A DNA stretch of 64,000 nucleotides from Paralithodes platypus (Eukaryota; Arthropoda; Malacostraca; Decapoda; Lithodidae), in contig CM064552.1 in NCBI GenBank assembly GCA_032716605.1, positions 4,882,772-4,946,771 on the forward strand, read 5' to 3'. A model generated the notes under the pieces. It did no database searches. It had not been told where the DNA came from and worked only from the letters and a program-made list of their open reading frames with translations. Shown in pieces: positions 20,395 through 31,969 of this stretch; the first letter of the stretch is position 1; each line of letters starts with the position of its first letter. A program made the translations under genes and the position numbers.

Positions 20395-20840
20395 AAAGAT
20401 CAGATCTTAAGGAAAGCGAAAGGTCTTAAAATCAGCAAACGAATGAAGCAAAAGTCTTAAAACTTCAAAACTAATAGGGCTAAGCATGAGGGAGAAGGGG
20501 TGTCCAGAGAATACGCTCCCTCAACACACTCTGATCCGACGTCTTGGGGGAGGGAGGGGGTCTCATTTTTCTAGTCAGTAAAGGTCTTTCGTGGTTGTAT
20601 AAAGGACGCTTTGTTTAGGAGAAGCTTTGTTTATTAAGGAGTTAACCCTATTAAGCTATTTGGTCCGAGGGGGGGCTTTTTGAATCTCCCAGGTTTCTCC
20701 CCCACTGGTTTCAAGATTTTGGGGACATTTCAGCTTATTAATTTGGCGATAATAGGACATTTCATTCCATTCAGGTGTCAATTATTTTCTGGGCAAGCGA
20801 TAGTGAGCCTTTACAAATTTATCTTGAAGGGTGTCTGTGT
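20395..20840. repeat. Family F fragments in opposite orientations
   Basis: 20395-20530 carries GCGAAAGGTCTTAAAATCAG and GCTAAGCATGAGGGAGAAGG (minus). 20650-20840 carries TTCAGGTGTCAATTATTTTC, GGGCAAGCGATAGTGAGCCT and AAATTTATCTTGAAGG (plus). The 112-codon frame from 20680 is derived from this repeat. Confidence 0.6.
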
Positions 20841-21096
20841 GGGCATTTTAACTTTGAAGGAAGTTTGGGAAGACGTTTTTGTTAGCCTAAGGGACAAACG
20901 AGAATACATTGCTCGAAAATGGCAAAAGCAAGCAAAATCCTCAACAATCATTAAACAAATTATCCTAATAACCCCCAAGAAGTGGAACCAAATAGTGTCA
21001 ACCCCTTCAGTCTCATGATCACTGTATTATTGTAGCAACTGTACCTACCTCCATGCAAGGAAGGGAGTATGTGAGGGAAGGGGTGTATGTGAATCT

Positions 21097-21133
<37 letters not shown>

Positions 21134-21224
21134 TTATTTTTTTTTTTTTAATTCAAAGGCAGGATACATGGCAAATGTATATGTATATACAGTATGTATT
21201 CATTACATTTTTTTTTCATATTTT

Positions 21225-21365
21225 GGTTATGTGTATGAAAGAGAAAAATGGCAAAGCTGCCTGTAACAAGTGTCCCTCCCCCAAACTTGAAAGAGTGATA
21301 GAGAGCCAAATTCAAGTTACGTTAAGAGTAAACATTTCTGGACACGTAGTTTGAAGCAGTGTCAT
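21225..21365 (-). mobile_element. LINE 3' end fragment
   Basis: GTGTATGAAAGAGAAAAATG, GCCTGTAACAAGTGTCC and GGACACGTAGTTTGAAGCAG match the LINE 3' ends at 11815 and 14711. (TA)n follows at 21374-21492. Confidence 0.6.
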
Positions 21366-21390
21366 ACCACACACATATATATATATACAG

Positions 21391-21424
<34 letters not shown>

Positions 21425-21442
21425 TATATTATAATATATATA

Positions 21443-21495
<53 letters not shown>

Positions 21496-21667
21496 AAGTT
21501 AGGGTCAGTACAGTATTGGTGTTGTCGGCAGCACAAGTGTAGCAATACAGTGTTAGTAGCTCTCTTGGAAGTATTTGTGTCTAGCAATACTGTCTACCAT
21601 TATACACTTAATATTTCTCTCAAGTATTTTTGTTATACTGTTGTATGAAATAAAGAGTATACAGTAC

Positions 21668-22060
21668 TTATATGGTGTTTGATGGTCCTAAAGAGTTTAT
21701 CCTGTGTCTAATACAGTTATATGGTGTTTGATGGTCCTAAAGAGTTTATCCTGTGTCTAATACAGTTATATGGTGTTTGATGGTCCTAAAGAGTTTATTG
21801 AATAGTTTACACAAGTTTATCCTGTGTCTAATACAAAGTTATATGGTGTTTGATGGTCCTAAAGAGTTTATTGAATAGTTTATGCAAGTTTATCCTGTGT
21901 CTAATACAAAGTTATATGGTGTTTGATGGTCCTAAAGAGTTTATTGAATAGTTTACACAAGTTTATCCTGTGTCTAATACAAAGTTATATGGTGTTTGAT
22001 GGTCCTAAAGAGTTTATTGAATAGTTTATGCAAGTTTATCCTGTGTCTAATGCAAAGTAT
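21668..22060 (+). repeat. Two-length tandem array (~51 and ~74 bp units)
   Basis: Units start TATATGGTGTTTGATGGTCC. The first two lack a ~23-bp segment with TTGAATAGTTTACACAAG, which later units have. Later units alternate between TTTACACAAG and TTTATGCAAG. Confidence 0.9.
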
Positions 22061-22480
22061 ATACACAATAGTAGTGGGTATATACACTTTGGCCTAATGT
22101 GCCTGCAAAGTTATTGTATTACTCTGTACCCGCAAAAATCCTGCAACCACAAAACTACCCGAGTTGACGTCTGGGATAGCGTAAAATAGTCGTTGGTGGC
22201 GAAGTCGAATAAGCCCACCACGTGAATCAGCTACCACAAGATTATCACCTGGTTCTTTCAAGGAGAACTAATGTTGCTATCCTATTGTACGTCCGTGGTA
22301 GTAGCCTACAGTACAGTGGTTAGCACGCGAGTTTGGTACGGTATGCGTACTGACCAGGGTTTGAAACAGCGCAAGGCTCAGAGATTTTCGGGAGGAGTAA
22401 ATTTCCTTCTCACCCAGTGGATTTTTGCAGGTATTACAGTTCTGTTACATTAATAAAGATCCATATACTGTACATACTAT

Positions 22481-22692
22481 AGTCCATTCATTACAGGTAG
22501 GCCACACATTGTGACCCCTAACCTCAGTAACTAAAAAAGGGCTAGAGCAAATTGGCTGTAAATTTCCACACCTATTACCTGGCCGACTTCCCAATTGGTA
22601 GAAATATGAACTTGATTACTCTAGTTCTTTTTTTAGTTACAGAGGTTAAGAGTGAAGATTTGTGGCCTACCTATAATGAACAGGGTATAGTA
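22481..22692. mobile_element. MITE family A
   Basis: TATAGTCCATTCATTACAGG and CCTACCTATAATGAACAGGG ends enclose GGGCTAGAGCAAATTGGCTG. The right end carries the AACAGGGTATA variant found in the copy at 3951-4153, linking the two end types. Confidence 0.8.
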
Positions 22693-22699
22693 TTCCAAC

Positions 22700-22915
22700 T
22701 ACTCCCTCTCGGGCATAGGTTGAGAGCCTGCACACTCTACCGCTGAACACGGTGAGGCCCGTGAGGTCTTGTTCCAGTCTAGGCAGTGAGACATGCGAAG
22801 CACCCATTTACGGCTCGAAGCAACTTCATTATCTGAAGCTGCTTCGCCTCTGCGTGACACCGTCTCATCCCCCAGACTCGGACCCTCACTCTCAGAACGC
22901 CACCTATTGAGCAAT
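22700..22915 (-). mobile_element. Truncated tRNA-derived SINE, A box only
   Basis: On the minus strand TTCAGCGGTAGAGTGTGCAG is a strong A-box region and TCTCAACCTATGCCC resembles an anticodon arm. The sequence is cut off before a B box, next to the MITE at 22481-22692. Confidence 0.5.
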
Positions 22916-22974
22916 TAACTCACTAGGCATTGCCCCCCTGTAGCATATTTTGAATATGGGAATATTCATACAAT

Positions 22975-23155
22975 GCTATTTAATCAGGGAACAATGAGGG
23001 TATTTTTTTGGCATTTCGGTGTGCTGTGGTAATGCACTGAAACTAGATACAGCACAAATTCCATCCCAATAATATCTTCCCATTGACATATTGGGATTCG
23101 AACCCGGGTCCATTGGATTACCAGTCCAGTGGCAAGACCACTCTGCCACACCTCC
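22975..23155 (-). mobile_element. tRNA-derived SINE, Ser/Thr-like head
   Basis: The minus strand reads GGTGTGGCAGAGTGGTCTTG, CCACTGGACTGGTAATCCAA (anticodon loop CTGGTAA) and GACCCGGGTTCGAATCCCAA (perfect B box). The acceptor stem cannot pair and there is no variable arm, so this is a SINE head. Its body holds CTGTATCTAGTTTCAGTGCA. Confidence 0.65.
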
Positions 23156-23488
23156 CTTTGCGTATGCGTATGAGTAGCCTATTGCGTATGCGTAGGTCTG
23201 TCATCTGATAAAAGCTCTCCAACAGTCACCATCTCCCTACTGTAGTCAGTCTCCTCACTGACTGACTGGCTACCCAACTGACTGAACATCTCAAAATCTC
23301 AAAACTAGTGGGTCTAAACATGAGGGTGAAGTGAGTCCTGATAAAATGCACCCTTAACCTCTCCTCATATGATAAATTTCTAATAATGTGGGTAACTTTT
23401 TTTATTCTTCATTGGATTGCCCCCAGAGGTCTAATCCATTCGATAAAAAGAACACCAAAACTGAATAGCATAGTCCAAAATGAAGTAT

Positions 23489-23692
23489 AGTTCATTCAAT
23501 AAAAGTAGGTCAGAAATCTTGACCTCTATCATCTATAACTCTAAAATGGCTGGAGGAATTGCGCTGTAAATTTCCTTGGCTGACTTCCTTAATACTAGAA
23601 ATATTAGCTCAATTACTCTAGTACTACTTGAGTTATAGAGGTTAGTGATCAAAATTTTTGGCCTAATTATAATAAATAGACTGTAAATAAAG
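23489..23692. mobile_element. MITE family A
   Basis: TATAGTTCATTCAATAAAAG and GGCCTAATTATAATAAATAG ends with the usual core (AATATTAGCTCAATTACTCT, GAGTTATAGAGGTTAG). Confidence 0.75.
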
Positions 23693-23754
23693 TTTTGATA
23701 TAACGTCAGTAGTTCTGTTACACACGTAGATAGGAATCCAAGAACCCTGTATGT

Positions 23755-24079
23755 TAAGGGGAGGTTATTAGTTTGTTCCCTAGACCTCTATCAAGCTTAA
23801 AATTCACCCCCTAGATCCACTTTCAAGAACATTTGTATTTTTTTCGTTAGAAAAATGTCCCGGCCGGTTCCTCTTAATTACAGGCTCGCTATCACTCACC
23901 AGGAAAAAATCTACATCTAAATGGCACGAAAAGTTGTAAAATTTACAGAAATTAGGCGAAAGTTCTTATATTCGCCAAACTAATGAGGCGAACGTCTTAG
24001 AATCTCAAAAGCAATGGGGCTAAACATGAGGGAGAAAGGGGTCAAGAAAAAAATCCCTCAAGTGGAAATCTCCTCTTAA
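23755..24079 (-). repeat. Family F copy abutting family D
   Basis: Ordered phrases CCTAGACCTCTATCAAGCTT, AAAAATGTCCCGGCCGGTTC, CAGGCTCGCTATCACTCACC and GGGGCTAAACATGAGGGAGA. It ends at the TTAA (24076-24079) that also starts the next element. Confidence 0.7.
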
Positions 24080-24285
24080 CCCCTTGAGGATATGACGCAT
24101 TCTGACGGTTGATTCTGGCTATCATTAGACAATTATAAACAGTTTAGGAATGATCTGTGTGAGTTAACAAAGAGTGAAGACTGCCTCTATTAACCCTATG
24201 ACTTCCATATACCCTTCCTAATCTGAATAAAATCGTTAAATAATAGCCCGAAAATAGAAGACATGTGTATTGGATCTTGAATGGG
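24080..24285. mobile_element. TTAA-flanked hairpin element, family D
   Basis: TTAA at 24076-24079 and 24286-24289. Ends CCCCTTGAGGATATGACGCA and TGGATCTTGAATGGG, core GATTCTGGCTATCATTAGAC. Confidence 0.7.
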
Positions 24286-24289
24286 TTAA

Positions 24290-24480
24290 TAAAAGTTCCA
24301 AAAGGTTGATGCAATGGAGTATAAGTGACCTGAAGAAGCCATAAGTGTAACGTTGTCAATAAAGTGCTCCTCCTCATATGGTGTTCTAAAATACACTTAT
24401 AAATTATTAGCCTGAATAAGCCATAAGTGTAATGTTGATAAAGTGCTCCCTCTCAAATGGTGCTCTAGCTAAAATATACT
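24290..24480 (+). repeat. Short dispersed repeat family N, tandem pair
   Basis: CCTGAAGAAGCCATAAGTGT, AATAAAGTGCTCCTCCTCAT and ATGGTGTTCTA occur twice. Related sequence is at 36675-36765 and 45520-45630 (CAATAAAGTGATCCTCCTCA). Nature unknown. Confidence 0.5.
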
Positions 24481-24821
24481 TATCATTATCAATATAAAAC
24501 CCTCCACCAAGAAAAGTGTGCAATTAACTCACCTAAAATGTAAGAACCTCAAAGTGGCCAATGTTTTTGTGATGCCTCCTGTAAAATAATACAATATATA
24601 AGTAAGCAATATATATTTAAAACTATGCAATTAATAAACGAACTAAATATTAATTAAAATATATAAAATCAATATAATTAAGATATCTCAATACAAATCA
24701 CCATCAGCGATTCAGCGACATTATACCTCTAAAATTCAATGGATTTATTACGACCAATATAAGGGTAAATTATAAAGGACACTTTAATTATCCGGTGCAA
24801 GATACTATTACGCATTCATTT

Positions 24822-25002
24822 TGTTTTCTGGCTTTCATAAGACGATTTTATTCAGATTAGGAAGGGTATATGGAAGTCAGAGGGTTAACTGAGATAGTCT
24901 TTACCCTTATCATTCCAACAGATCATTCCTAAATTGTATAAAATCGTCTAATGATAGCCAGAATAAACTGTCAAAATGCGTCATAATCTTCAATGGGTAA
25001 AC
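24822..25002. mobile_element. Family D elements (one near complete, one partial at 25190-25345)
   Basis: GACGATTTTATTCAGATTAG ... AATCGTCTAATGATAGCCAG hairpin and the end GCGTCATAATCTTCAATGGG. The second partial copy shows GACAGTTCATCTGGCTATCA. Confidence 0.6.
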
Positions 25003-25522
25003 TTGTTAATACCTTCTTTAAAACCATATAACGTTCAATATAGTTTGCTCTGTTCACTATAGTATTTTTTTTTAGCTGGCGGTAAATTGTCATGTTCCCA
25101 TCTTCATTACTCAGCTCAAGGCCATTGACTCAACTATTACGAAGATTTAGTTGCGAAATGTAATGTTAATCATGACAACTTGACATATTAGACCCCTTGA
25201 GGAATATGCTGCGTTGGGACAGTTCATCTGGCTATCATTTGACGAATGTATACTGTTTAGGAAGGATCTGTGGGAATGAAAAGGGTAAAGAATATCTCCA
25301 GTAGTCCTCTGACTTCCATATACCCTTCTTAAATCTTTTTCAGGCTAAATATATAAGTTTATCGTAGCGAAGCCGAGGTAATATGAATAAAATTGTCCCA
25401 ATTTTGGTTTGTTTAGTTTGCAAGTTTTACATTTTAATAGCAAACAAACAAACAAAAACAGAAAAGAAATGCGTCTTCGCATCTTTAAAAGGTTTTACGT
25501 GACGCATAGATTATCGGTAAAG

Positions 25523-25740
25523 GCGGTGTTACACGAGCGCTTTTTCTGTCAATTTTCGATGAGCAAGTTTATTCTCACGTTAGTTTTTGGTATTTTCGCA
25601 TTGGAATCGACAAATAGACTAAACATATAGGATTTCAATTTACTGAAATATCATACAACTTTACTTAAAAAGATACCAGGCTATAATCGCCCGAAAACAT
25701 TGCCGGAAAAGCGCTCGTGTGACACTGGCTTTACCAATAA
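25523..25740. mobile_element. MITE-like element family O
   Basis: Ends AAAGGCGGTGTTACACGAGC and GCTCGTGTGACACTGGCTTT are ~33-bp inverted repeats containing GAGCGCTTTTTC/GAAAAGCGCTC. A decayed half follows at 25741-25900. A second copy is at 49858-50062. Superfamily not assigned. Confidence 0.65.
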
Positions 25741-25979
25741 AATGTAAATCCTCCTCGAAATATTGCTAGCATAAATGTTGATGGGAAAACTGCAGGAAAA
25801 AACCGTTCGTGTCAGTGCGTCCCCGAAATATTGCTCGGATGAATGTTGACAATCGGAAAATTACCAGAAAAATTGTTCATGTGACACCGGCCTCAGTCAT
25901 AAGGCTTCAAGGAAACCTGGTGGAAAAATTAATTGTCAGCTGCCGTGACACATGGCTGGCGCTGGTTCAAGGCAGTACG

Positions 25980-26165
25980 GCCACACTTCTAAACGGCCAC
26001 AACTACAACAGCCACACTCCTAAACGTCCACAACTACAACAGCCACACTCCTAAACGGTCACAACTAAAACAGCCACACTCCTAAACGGCCACACTCCTA
26101 AACAGTCACAATTAACTAGAACAGCCACACTCCTAAACGGCAACAACTGGAACAGTCATATCAAA
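25980..26165 (+). repeat. ~31-bp minisatellite
   Basis: The unit CCACACTCCTAAACGGCCAC plus AACTACAACAG repeats five to six times with truncated units. Confidence 0.9.
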
Positions 26166-26344
26166 TGGCCAGTCTCGTAACCTAAGCTAACAAATCCTAT
26201 CTATCTATAAGACTATAAACTCTGGCACATATCCCATTTTTTTTTTTTTTTGTTTTTTTGTTATTGGGGCTGGCCAACTCAAGTCAGAGCCCAAACAGGG
26301 AAAAAATAAAATAAAATAAAATAAAAACTAAGACACAAAATCAC

Positions 26345-26485
26345 ACAGATCTCCTAACCTAAACTAGCCTAACTTTAGCTAACAAAACCTAACCTACACT
26401 AACCCTCCCCCAACTTAAGCTAACAAACCTAACCTACACCAACCCTCCCCCAACTTAAGCTAACAAACCTAACCTAAGCCAACAA
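26345..26485 (+). repeat. ~40-bp imperfect tandem repeat
   Basis: Units CTAACAAACCTAACCTACAC plus CAACCCTCCCCCAACTTAAG occur about three times. Confidence 0.8.
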
Positions 26486-26601
26486 AACTCCGTTGGCAGT
26501 CAGCATGTGTTTCTAAAGCCCGTGACGGTGACTTGTAATATTTGTTTCACGTGGTAGAAATATCGAGTTAAGGGGAAGGGTTTATTTTTTATATTTTGTT
26601 T

Positions 26602-26740
<139 letters not shown>

Positions 26741-26744
26741 CTAT

Positions 26745-27085
26745 TTACGTTAATATATTTTTTTTAGTTTCCTCCCTAGACCTCCATCAACCTTGAAAAA
26801 AAAAACTCCCCAAGATCCCCCTTCTAGATATATTTTTACATTTTTCGGTAGGAAAATGTCCCGGCCGAAGGCCGATCCCTCCTTAATCACAGGCTCGCTA
26901 TCAGTTGCAAGGAAAAAGTCGACACCTAAATGACACGAACAATGACAACAAAAATGGGGCGAAAGGACTTCAAATCTCCAAGCTAATGGGCCGAACGTCT
27001 TAAAATCTGAAAACTTATGTGGCTAAATATGAGGAAGCAAAGGAACCAGAAAAACGAACTACCTCTTTAAGCAAGTATAGAGCCA
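26745..27085 (-). repeat. Family F copy
   Basis: CTAGACCTCCATCAACCTTG, AATGTCCCGGCCGAAGGCCG, CACAGGCTCGCTATCAGTTG and TGTGGCTAAATATGAGGAAG in order. Confidence 0.7.
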
Positions 27086-27159
27086 TATTCATGGAGTCAA
27101 ATTTGACAAATGTCTTTATAGATTATTATGTTTCCTCCACTAACCAACTTTACTCCTAA

Positions 27160-27260
27160 ACTCGATTAATGAAATTACAAACACATGTGGCAGTCCGGGG
27201 ATTCGAACCTAGGATGCTCACACCGAAAATCAACACACTTATGCATTGCACCACGAAGAC
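27160..27260 (-). mobile_element. tRNA-derived SINE (second subfamily)
   Basis: The minus strand reads AACTGTCTTCGTGGTGCAAT and GGTTCGAATCCCCGGACTGC, followed by CACATGTGTTTGTAATTTCA. Confidence 0.65.
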
Positions 27261-27513
27261 AGTTACAAAGATATAGGAAAGTTCTTACTGGTTTGATTTC
27301 AGAGTTATAGTTGTATGTAATAGAGCGACCAGTTCAAGAACGTTGGATAAATTAAAGGTATATTTGTATACTGTATAGACATGAAATAAGCTGGGTGTGA
27401 GAGGGATCTGCCCTCTATGAGCCACTTAATTGGTCTTTTCTCATTATTACAAACAAAAATAATCAAACAACAAATAATCAAGGGCCACAATTATGAACAA
27501 AGCTATATATATA

Positions 27514-27569
<56 letters not shown>

Positions 27570-27573
27570 TGTA

Positions 27574-27645
<72 letters not shown>

Positions 27646-28035
27646 TACGAACTGAGATTCTAGATTAGTTATATTAAGAATAATAGTGACTAAGACATAT
27701 ATACCCCCCCCCCCCCCACACACACAAACACACACATCTTAGCCCACTCATCATACTGTCCGAGAACAGCCTTCTGCGGGTCTTCCCAGGAACTGAAAGC
27801 AGATAATTGGTCGATTAATGAGTTTCTTCACTTTTTTTTTTTTTTTTTTTTTTTTTAGAGACAATGAACGGAGGAAGGAAAAACACAGATAAAAAAAAAA
27901 AAGTCCATGTGCCTAAAGGCATCCTCCGTTCATAAAATGTTTGTAACAACTGGATTTAAACATCTGTAGATTGTAAGTTTGTGGAAAGCAATTCGAGGGA
28001 AGTGAATTCCAAAGAGTAGTAGCTCTGGGGATAAA

Positions 28036-29046
28036 TTAATTCTGATAAGCAGAAGTTCTGCATTGTGGAGGAGAAAGTGTAAATTCATGGGCGCTCTCAG
28101 CTGCCCTAGTTCTACGGGGAAAGATGTGGAGAGGCGGCACAATTGAAGCAAGTTCCTCGGAACAATTGCTGTGAAAATATCTGTAGAATAATGCAAGGGA
28201 TGCAACGTTTCTTCGTATGGATAATGTAGGAAGGTCCTGTGTGATTGCAGGGTTATTGATTAATCTAATAGCTTTATTTTGAATTTTGTCCAACTGCCTC
28301 AATGCAACCACTCCACTTCCACCCCACAGAGGTGAACAGTAATCCATCTGAGAACGCACATGACTTTTATATATTACGGCCAACTGCTCGTCAGTGAAGA
28401 ATTCTCGAACTCTGTACAGGAGTCCCAGTTTTTTAGAGGCATTCTTAGCAATGCTTCTAACATAATGTGTCCAGCTCAAGTTAGTAGTTAATGTTACACC
28501 GAGAATGTCAATACTAGGGGAAGTGGGAATATTTACATCATTAACAAATATATGGGAGTCAGTGAGATTCTGTCGGTTAGAAAATTGAATGTACTTGGTT
28601 TTCTGTGCATTAAAGGAAACTAGATTCTTTTGTCCCCATTCATTCATTCTAGAAAGGTCCTGGTTCAGAGAAATTGCAGTGTTTATGTTTGAATTTATAA
28701 GATCAGGTTGGGTGAAAGAATTGGTAAATGTGAAGGAACTGTGAAGTGTTGAGTCATCTGCGTAGGAATGTATTGGATTATGAGTGGTAGATATGAGATC
28801 ATTGATATGAATGAGGAACAGAGTTGGGGCCAAAACTGATCCCTGGGGAACACCAGCATTTATTGAGTGAAATTGAGAATAAAGGCCATCTACTATTACA
28901 CATATTTTTCTGTTATGAAGATAAGAAGAAATTAGTGGAACTAATGATGCAAGGCCGCAGTGTGACATCTTCGACAATAAGGATTGATGCCAGACTCTAT
29001 CAAATGCCTTTGATATATCCAGTGCTATTGTATGTGTTTCACCATG
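28036..29046 (-). pseudogene. RT palm and C-terminus of the jockey-like LINE
   Basis: Open downstream of the in-frame stop. HTIALDISKAFDRVWH is motif A (outside any ATG-initiated frame), INAGVPQGSVLAP is motif B and SYADDSTLH is motif C, followed by LGVTLTTNLSWTHYV, QMDYCSPLWGG and IRLINNPAITQDLPTLSIRR, the usual jockey-type thumb and tail. The catalytic Asp residues are kept, so inactivation is recent or mild. Confidence 0.85.
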
Positions 29047-29260
29047 TTAGTCTGTAGCCTGGTTGATTTGATGCGTAAGAAGGCAAAGAATGTCTGCAGT
29101 TGATCGACATCGTCTAAAACCATATTGCCTATCACTGATTAATTTATTATTCTCAAGATGCTTAATTATGTGATTATTTAATATAATTTCAAAGACTTTA
29201 CCAAGAGTGGAAGTTATAGTTATTGGTCTGTAGTTTGATGGATCTGAAGAGGCACCTTTT

Positions 29261-30061
29261 TTAGGAACTGGATGGATGTTTGCTTCTTTCCAGGGTACTG
29301 GGAAGCATGAAGTATGAGTACACAGACGGATTTTTTTTTGCCAATACAGGAGCGAGCACCAAGGAGCAATTCTTAAGTACTATTGGAGGAATTTCATCTG
29401 GACCAGGAGCCTTATCTACCGAGAGATTCTGCAAAATAGTTTTGACATGTCTGGTGTGGATCTTAAGTGAGGGAATTTCAGGCGAATTAAAATTAAGTAC
29501 AGGGACATCTTGATTTATTTCATCTAAGGTTGAGTTGGTGGAGAAAATATCCGCAAGAAGGTTAGCTTTACCTCGTGGGTCAATTACAAGATTGCCAGTC
29601 GGAGATTTTAATGGTGGAATGGATGAAGCAGTAGTGAAGTTGGATTTGAATGAGTTAAGAGTAGACCAAACTATTTTGTTATCATTTGCATTATTTAGAA
29701 GTTGATTTGCCTGCTTGTGGAGAAAGTTTGATTTAGTTAGCTTTAATACAGTTTTGGCATGATTTCTGATGTTTCTAAAATAATTAAAGGCTTCATGTGT
29801 TTTTGATCTTGTGTATGCATTGTAGGCTATTGCTTTTTGTTCAGTTACTCTAGCACAATTATGGTCAAACCATTTAGGTGAATTAGATCTTTTACTGTAC
29901 TTTTGATGAGGAATAAAAGTTTCCATTCCAATTTTTACAAAATCTTGTATGTGGCTCAAGATGGAGTGTGCATCATTAGAAAAGAAAGAGGTCCAGGGAA
30001 TATCAATAAAGAAACCCTGAAAACCCTCCCAGTCTGCCCTATCGTAATGCCATTTAGTCAC
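29261..30061 (-). pseudogene. N-terminal RT part of the jockey-like LINE
   Basis: 266 codons with WFDHNCARVTEQKAIAYNAY, IWSTLNSF-type sequence, and VDKAPGPDEIPPIVLKNCS, the segment before RT motif 1. The frame leaves homology after VLAKK at the A run 29331-29339. The continuing frame reads WKEANIHPVPKKG and NYRPITITSTLGK. Confidence 0.85.
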
Positions 30062-30067
30062 CGGGAT

Positions 30068-30450
30068 GGTTAGTTTTTCTGGTCCCCCTTCTTCCTCATG
30101 TTTTGCCCCATTAATTTATTTATAATCTAGCTCCATTAGTTTTCAGATTTTTAGACGCATTAGTTTGTCGATTTTAAGTCCTCTTGTCCCATTTCTTTAT
30201 CGATATCAAGACCTTTCGTGCCATTTAGGTGTCGATGTTTTCCTGGCGAGCGACAGCCTGTAGTTTTAAGAGGAGCCGGCTTTCGAAATTGATTTTTTTT
30301 TCTATCAAAAAATTTACAAAATGAATCGTGAAGAAGGGTCTAGTAGGACTCTAGGGGGTGTTGTTTAAGCTTCATGGAGGTCTAAGGAGGAAACTACAAA
30401 AATATATAGATAAATGAACAAGCAAAAATATACGCCCATCCCCCCTTAAC
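30068..30450 (+). repeat. Family F copy
   Basis: GGTCCCCCTTCTTCCTCATG, CCATTTAGGTGTCGATGTTT, TCCTGGCGAGCGACAGCCTG, CTTCATGGAGGTCTAAGGAG and the end CGCCCATCCCCCCTTAA. The best + orientation copy for defining the family. Confidence 0.75.
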
Positions 30451-31960
30451 GTAACGGTAACACAGATCAACGATGTGTGCTCTCTATAATCACACATGAC
30501 TCATCCTCCTCCCGCTGGTTAATGAGTCGAAGGTGAGTCAGTCAGTTGGCTGCAGGTGTTGCTTTCCATCACCTGTATCATTGTAGCAATATGCAGTCGA
30601 CTTACAGAACCTTTTATTGTCACTCTAAATCAATTTTATAGGCCTATAAAGTGTTATCAGCTAAAAGGAGTAATTATGAGGTACTTAAAGCATCATTAAC
30701 ATAATTGTATTTATATAGTGTTCAAAGCTCGAGCAATTCGCGCTTTCATGTCCTCAGATAGAACTCTCGTCACCTATAACACCTCGCTACTTTGATATCA
30801 TAATTATAGACTTCAATATGAAATTCATTGAATGAAAGAGGATGAATTTGCTTACTAATTAGATTTGTTTTTACTGTGACAAATATGTATATGTGAGAGA
30901 CAGATAATTTGTGCAAGACTGATATATTAATCACATATAACTGTTAGTGGCGAATACTTTTACATGACGAAATGCTCAAACTATACTTTGCAACATGTAA
31001 TGTAAGAGGTAGCCACTAGAGGGCTAAACAGCTGAGAGTCATGGACCGATGACACCCAATGCTCAACGTACCCGTGTATACCACACATAGACTAGTAATT
31101 GTCCTCAAACTTAAATCCATTACTACTTACAATATATATTTACCAGAATATTTTGAGTGACGTACTGGTTTAAGATAAAACAGTGTTCTTATTTATATGT
31201 AAGAATCTGTATTTTGGTTAATTATAACTAGGAGTACGCTGTGCCTGCTAGGTACGCTCAGACTGTGGCTCTGGCATCTCCGGTGTCACTTTTACCACTC
31301 GTATTACCACTTTACAATCTCGTAGCTCAGCCAAATGATGTATATTTTGTCACCTTATCAAGCTAACAAGGGTCCACCATGCGCATTATATTCTGTATTA
31401 CCGCTTGTAAATAGCTAGAGTAGACGAGAATGACGTGGGAAGGCTCGTTAATTTAGCCAATATTTATCAATCGGCAACTCGTTTTTGGCCGATCGCTCAG
31501 ATGTTTTTCCAGCACCTCTCTATTTTACTCTGAGGGGTGTATGACCTCCTGTGCTGATGAATTCGATAGATCATTGCATCATAAACCCATGGACACGAAT
31601 AGATGGGTGAACTTGAATTGCGAAGTAGACATGTATGGCCGTTAGCATAATAGGAGTGGGAAAATAGTGCACTGGCCTCCCTTGCTTGAGTGGGACTAAT
31701 GCCAAATTCCTTGTCTAACTCAAGAATGCATTTTAGATGCTGTTCACCCGGGAATGCTGTGCGTTAACTTGCGACTTTAGAGCAATAACTGTTTGTCTTT
31801 AAAGCCTACGGGGTTAAAACAAGTGCGGTAATAATAAATAAAATCATATAGATAATAGTAATAATAAAGTTGCCAGATACCACCAGGAAGTTCGTAGTAA
31901 AAGGGTGTGGGTGTAGTGAGAGAGAGAGAGGGGATGATGTCATGAGTGTATATACAGTGC
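30450..31960. other. Less repetitive interval, no gene recognised
   Basis: No family listed here could be traced in this 1.5 kb, and no reading frame looks conserved. It ends in an (AG)n run and a TGATGTCATGAG site that resembles a CRE-like element at about 31935. Confidence 0.4.
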
Positions 31961-31969
31961 TAGTGTAAG

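Larger units (their letters stand above)
27832..30061 (-). mobile_element. Jockey-like LINE, 5'-truncated, with poly(A) tail
   Basis: On the minus strand the RT-bearing ORF2 runs from 30061 towards a poly(A) tail (T run at 27832-27856). The RT segments (29261-30061 and 28036-29050) are separated only by a frameshift at a 9-base A run (29331-29339) and a TAA at 29047-29049. No endonuclease or ORF1 is present, and family F adjoins the 5' end. Target duplications could not be identified. Confidence 0.85.

Noticed and set aside
20680..21018. 112-codon frame that looks like a unique protein
   Set aside because: Much of it is family F sequence (GGGCAAGCGATAGTGAGCCT), and there is no conservation or splice context.
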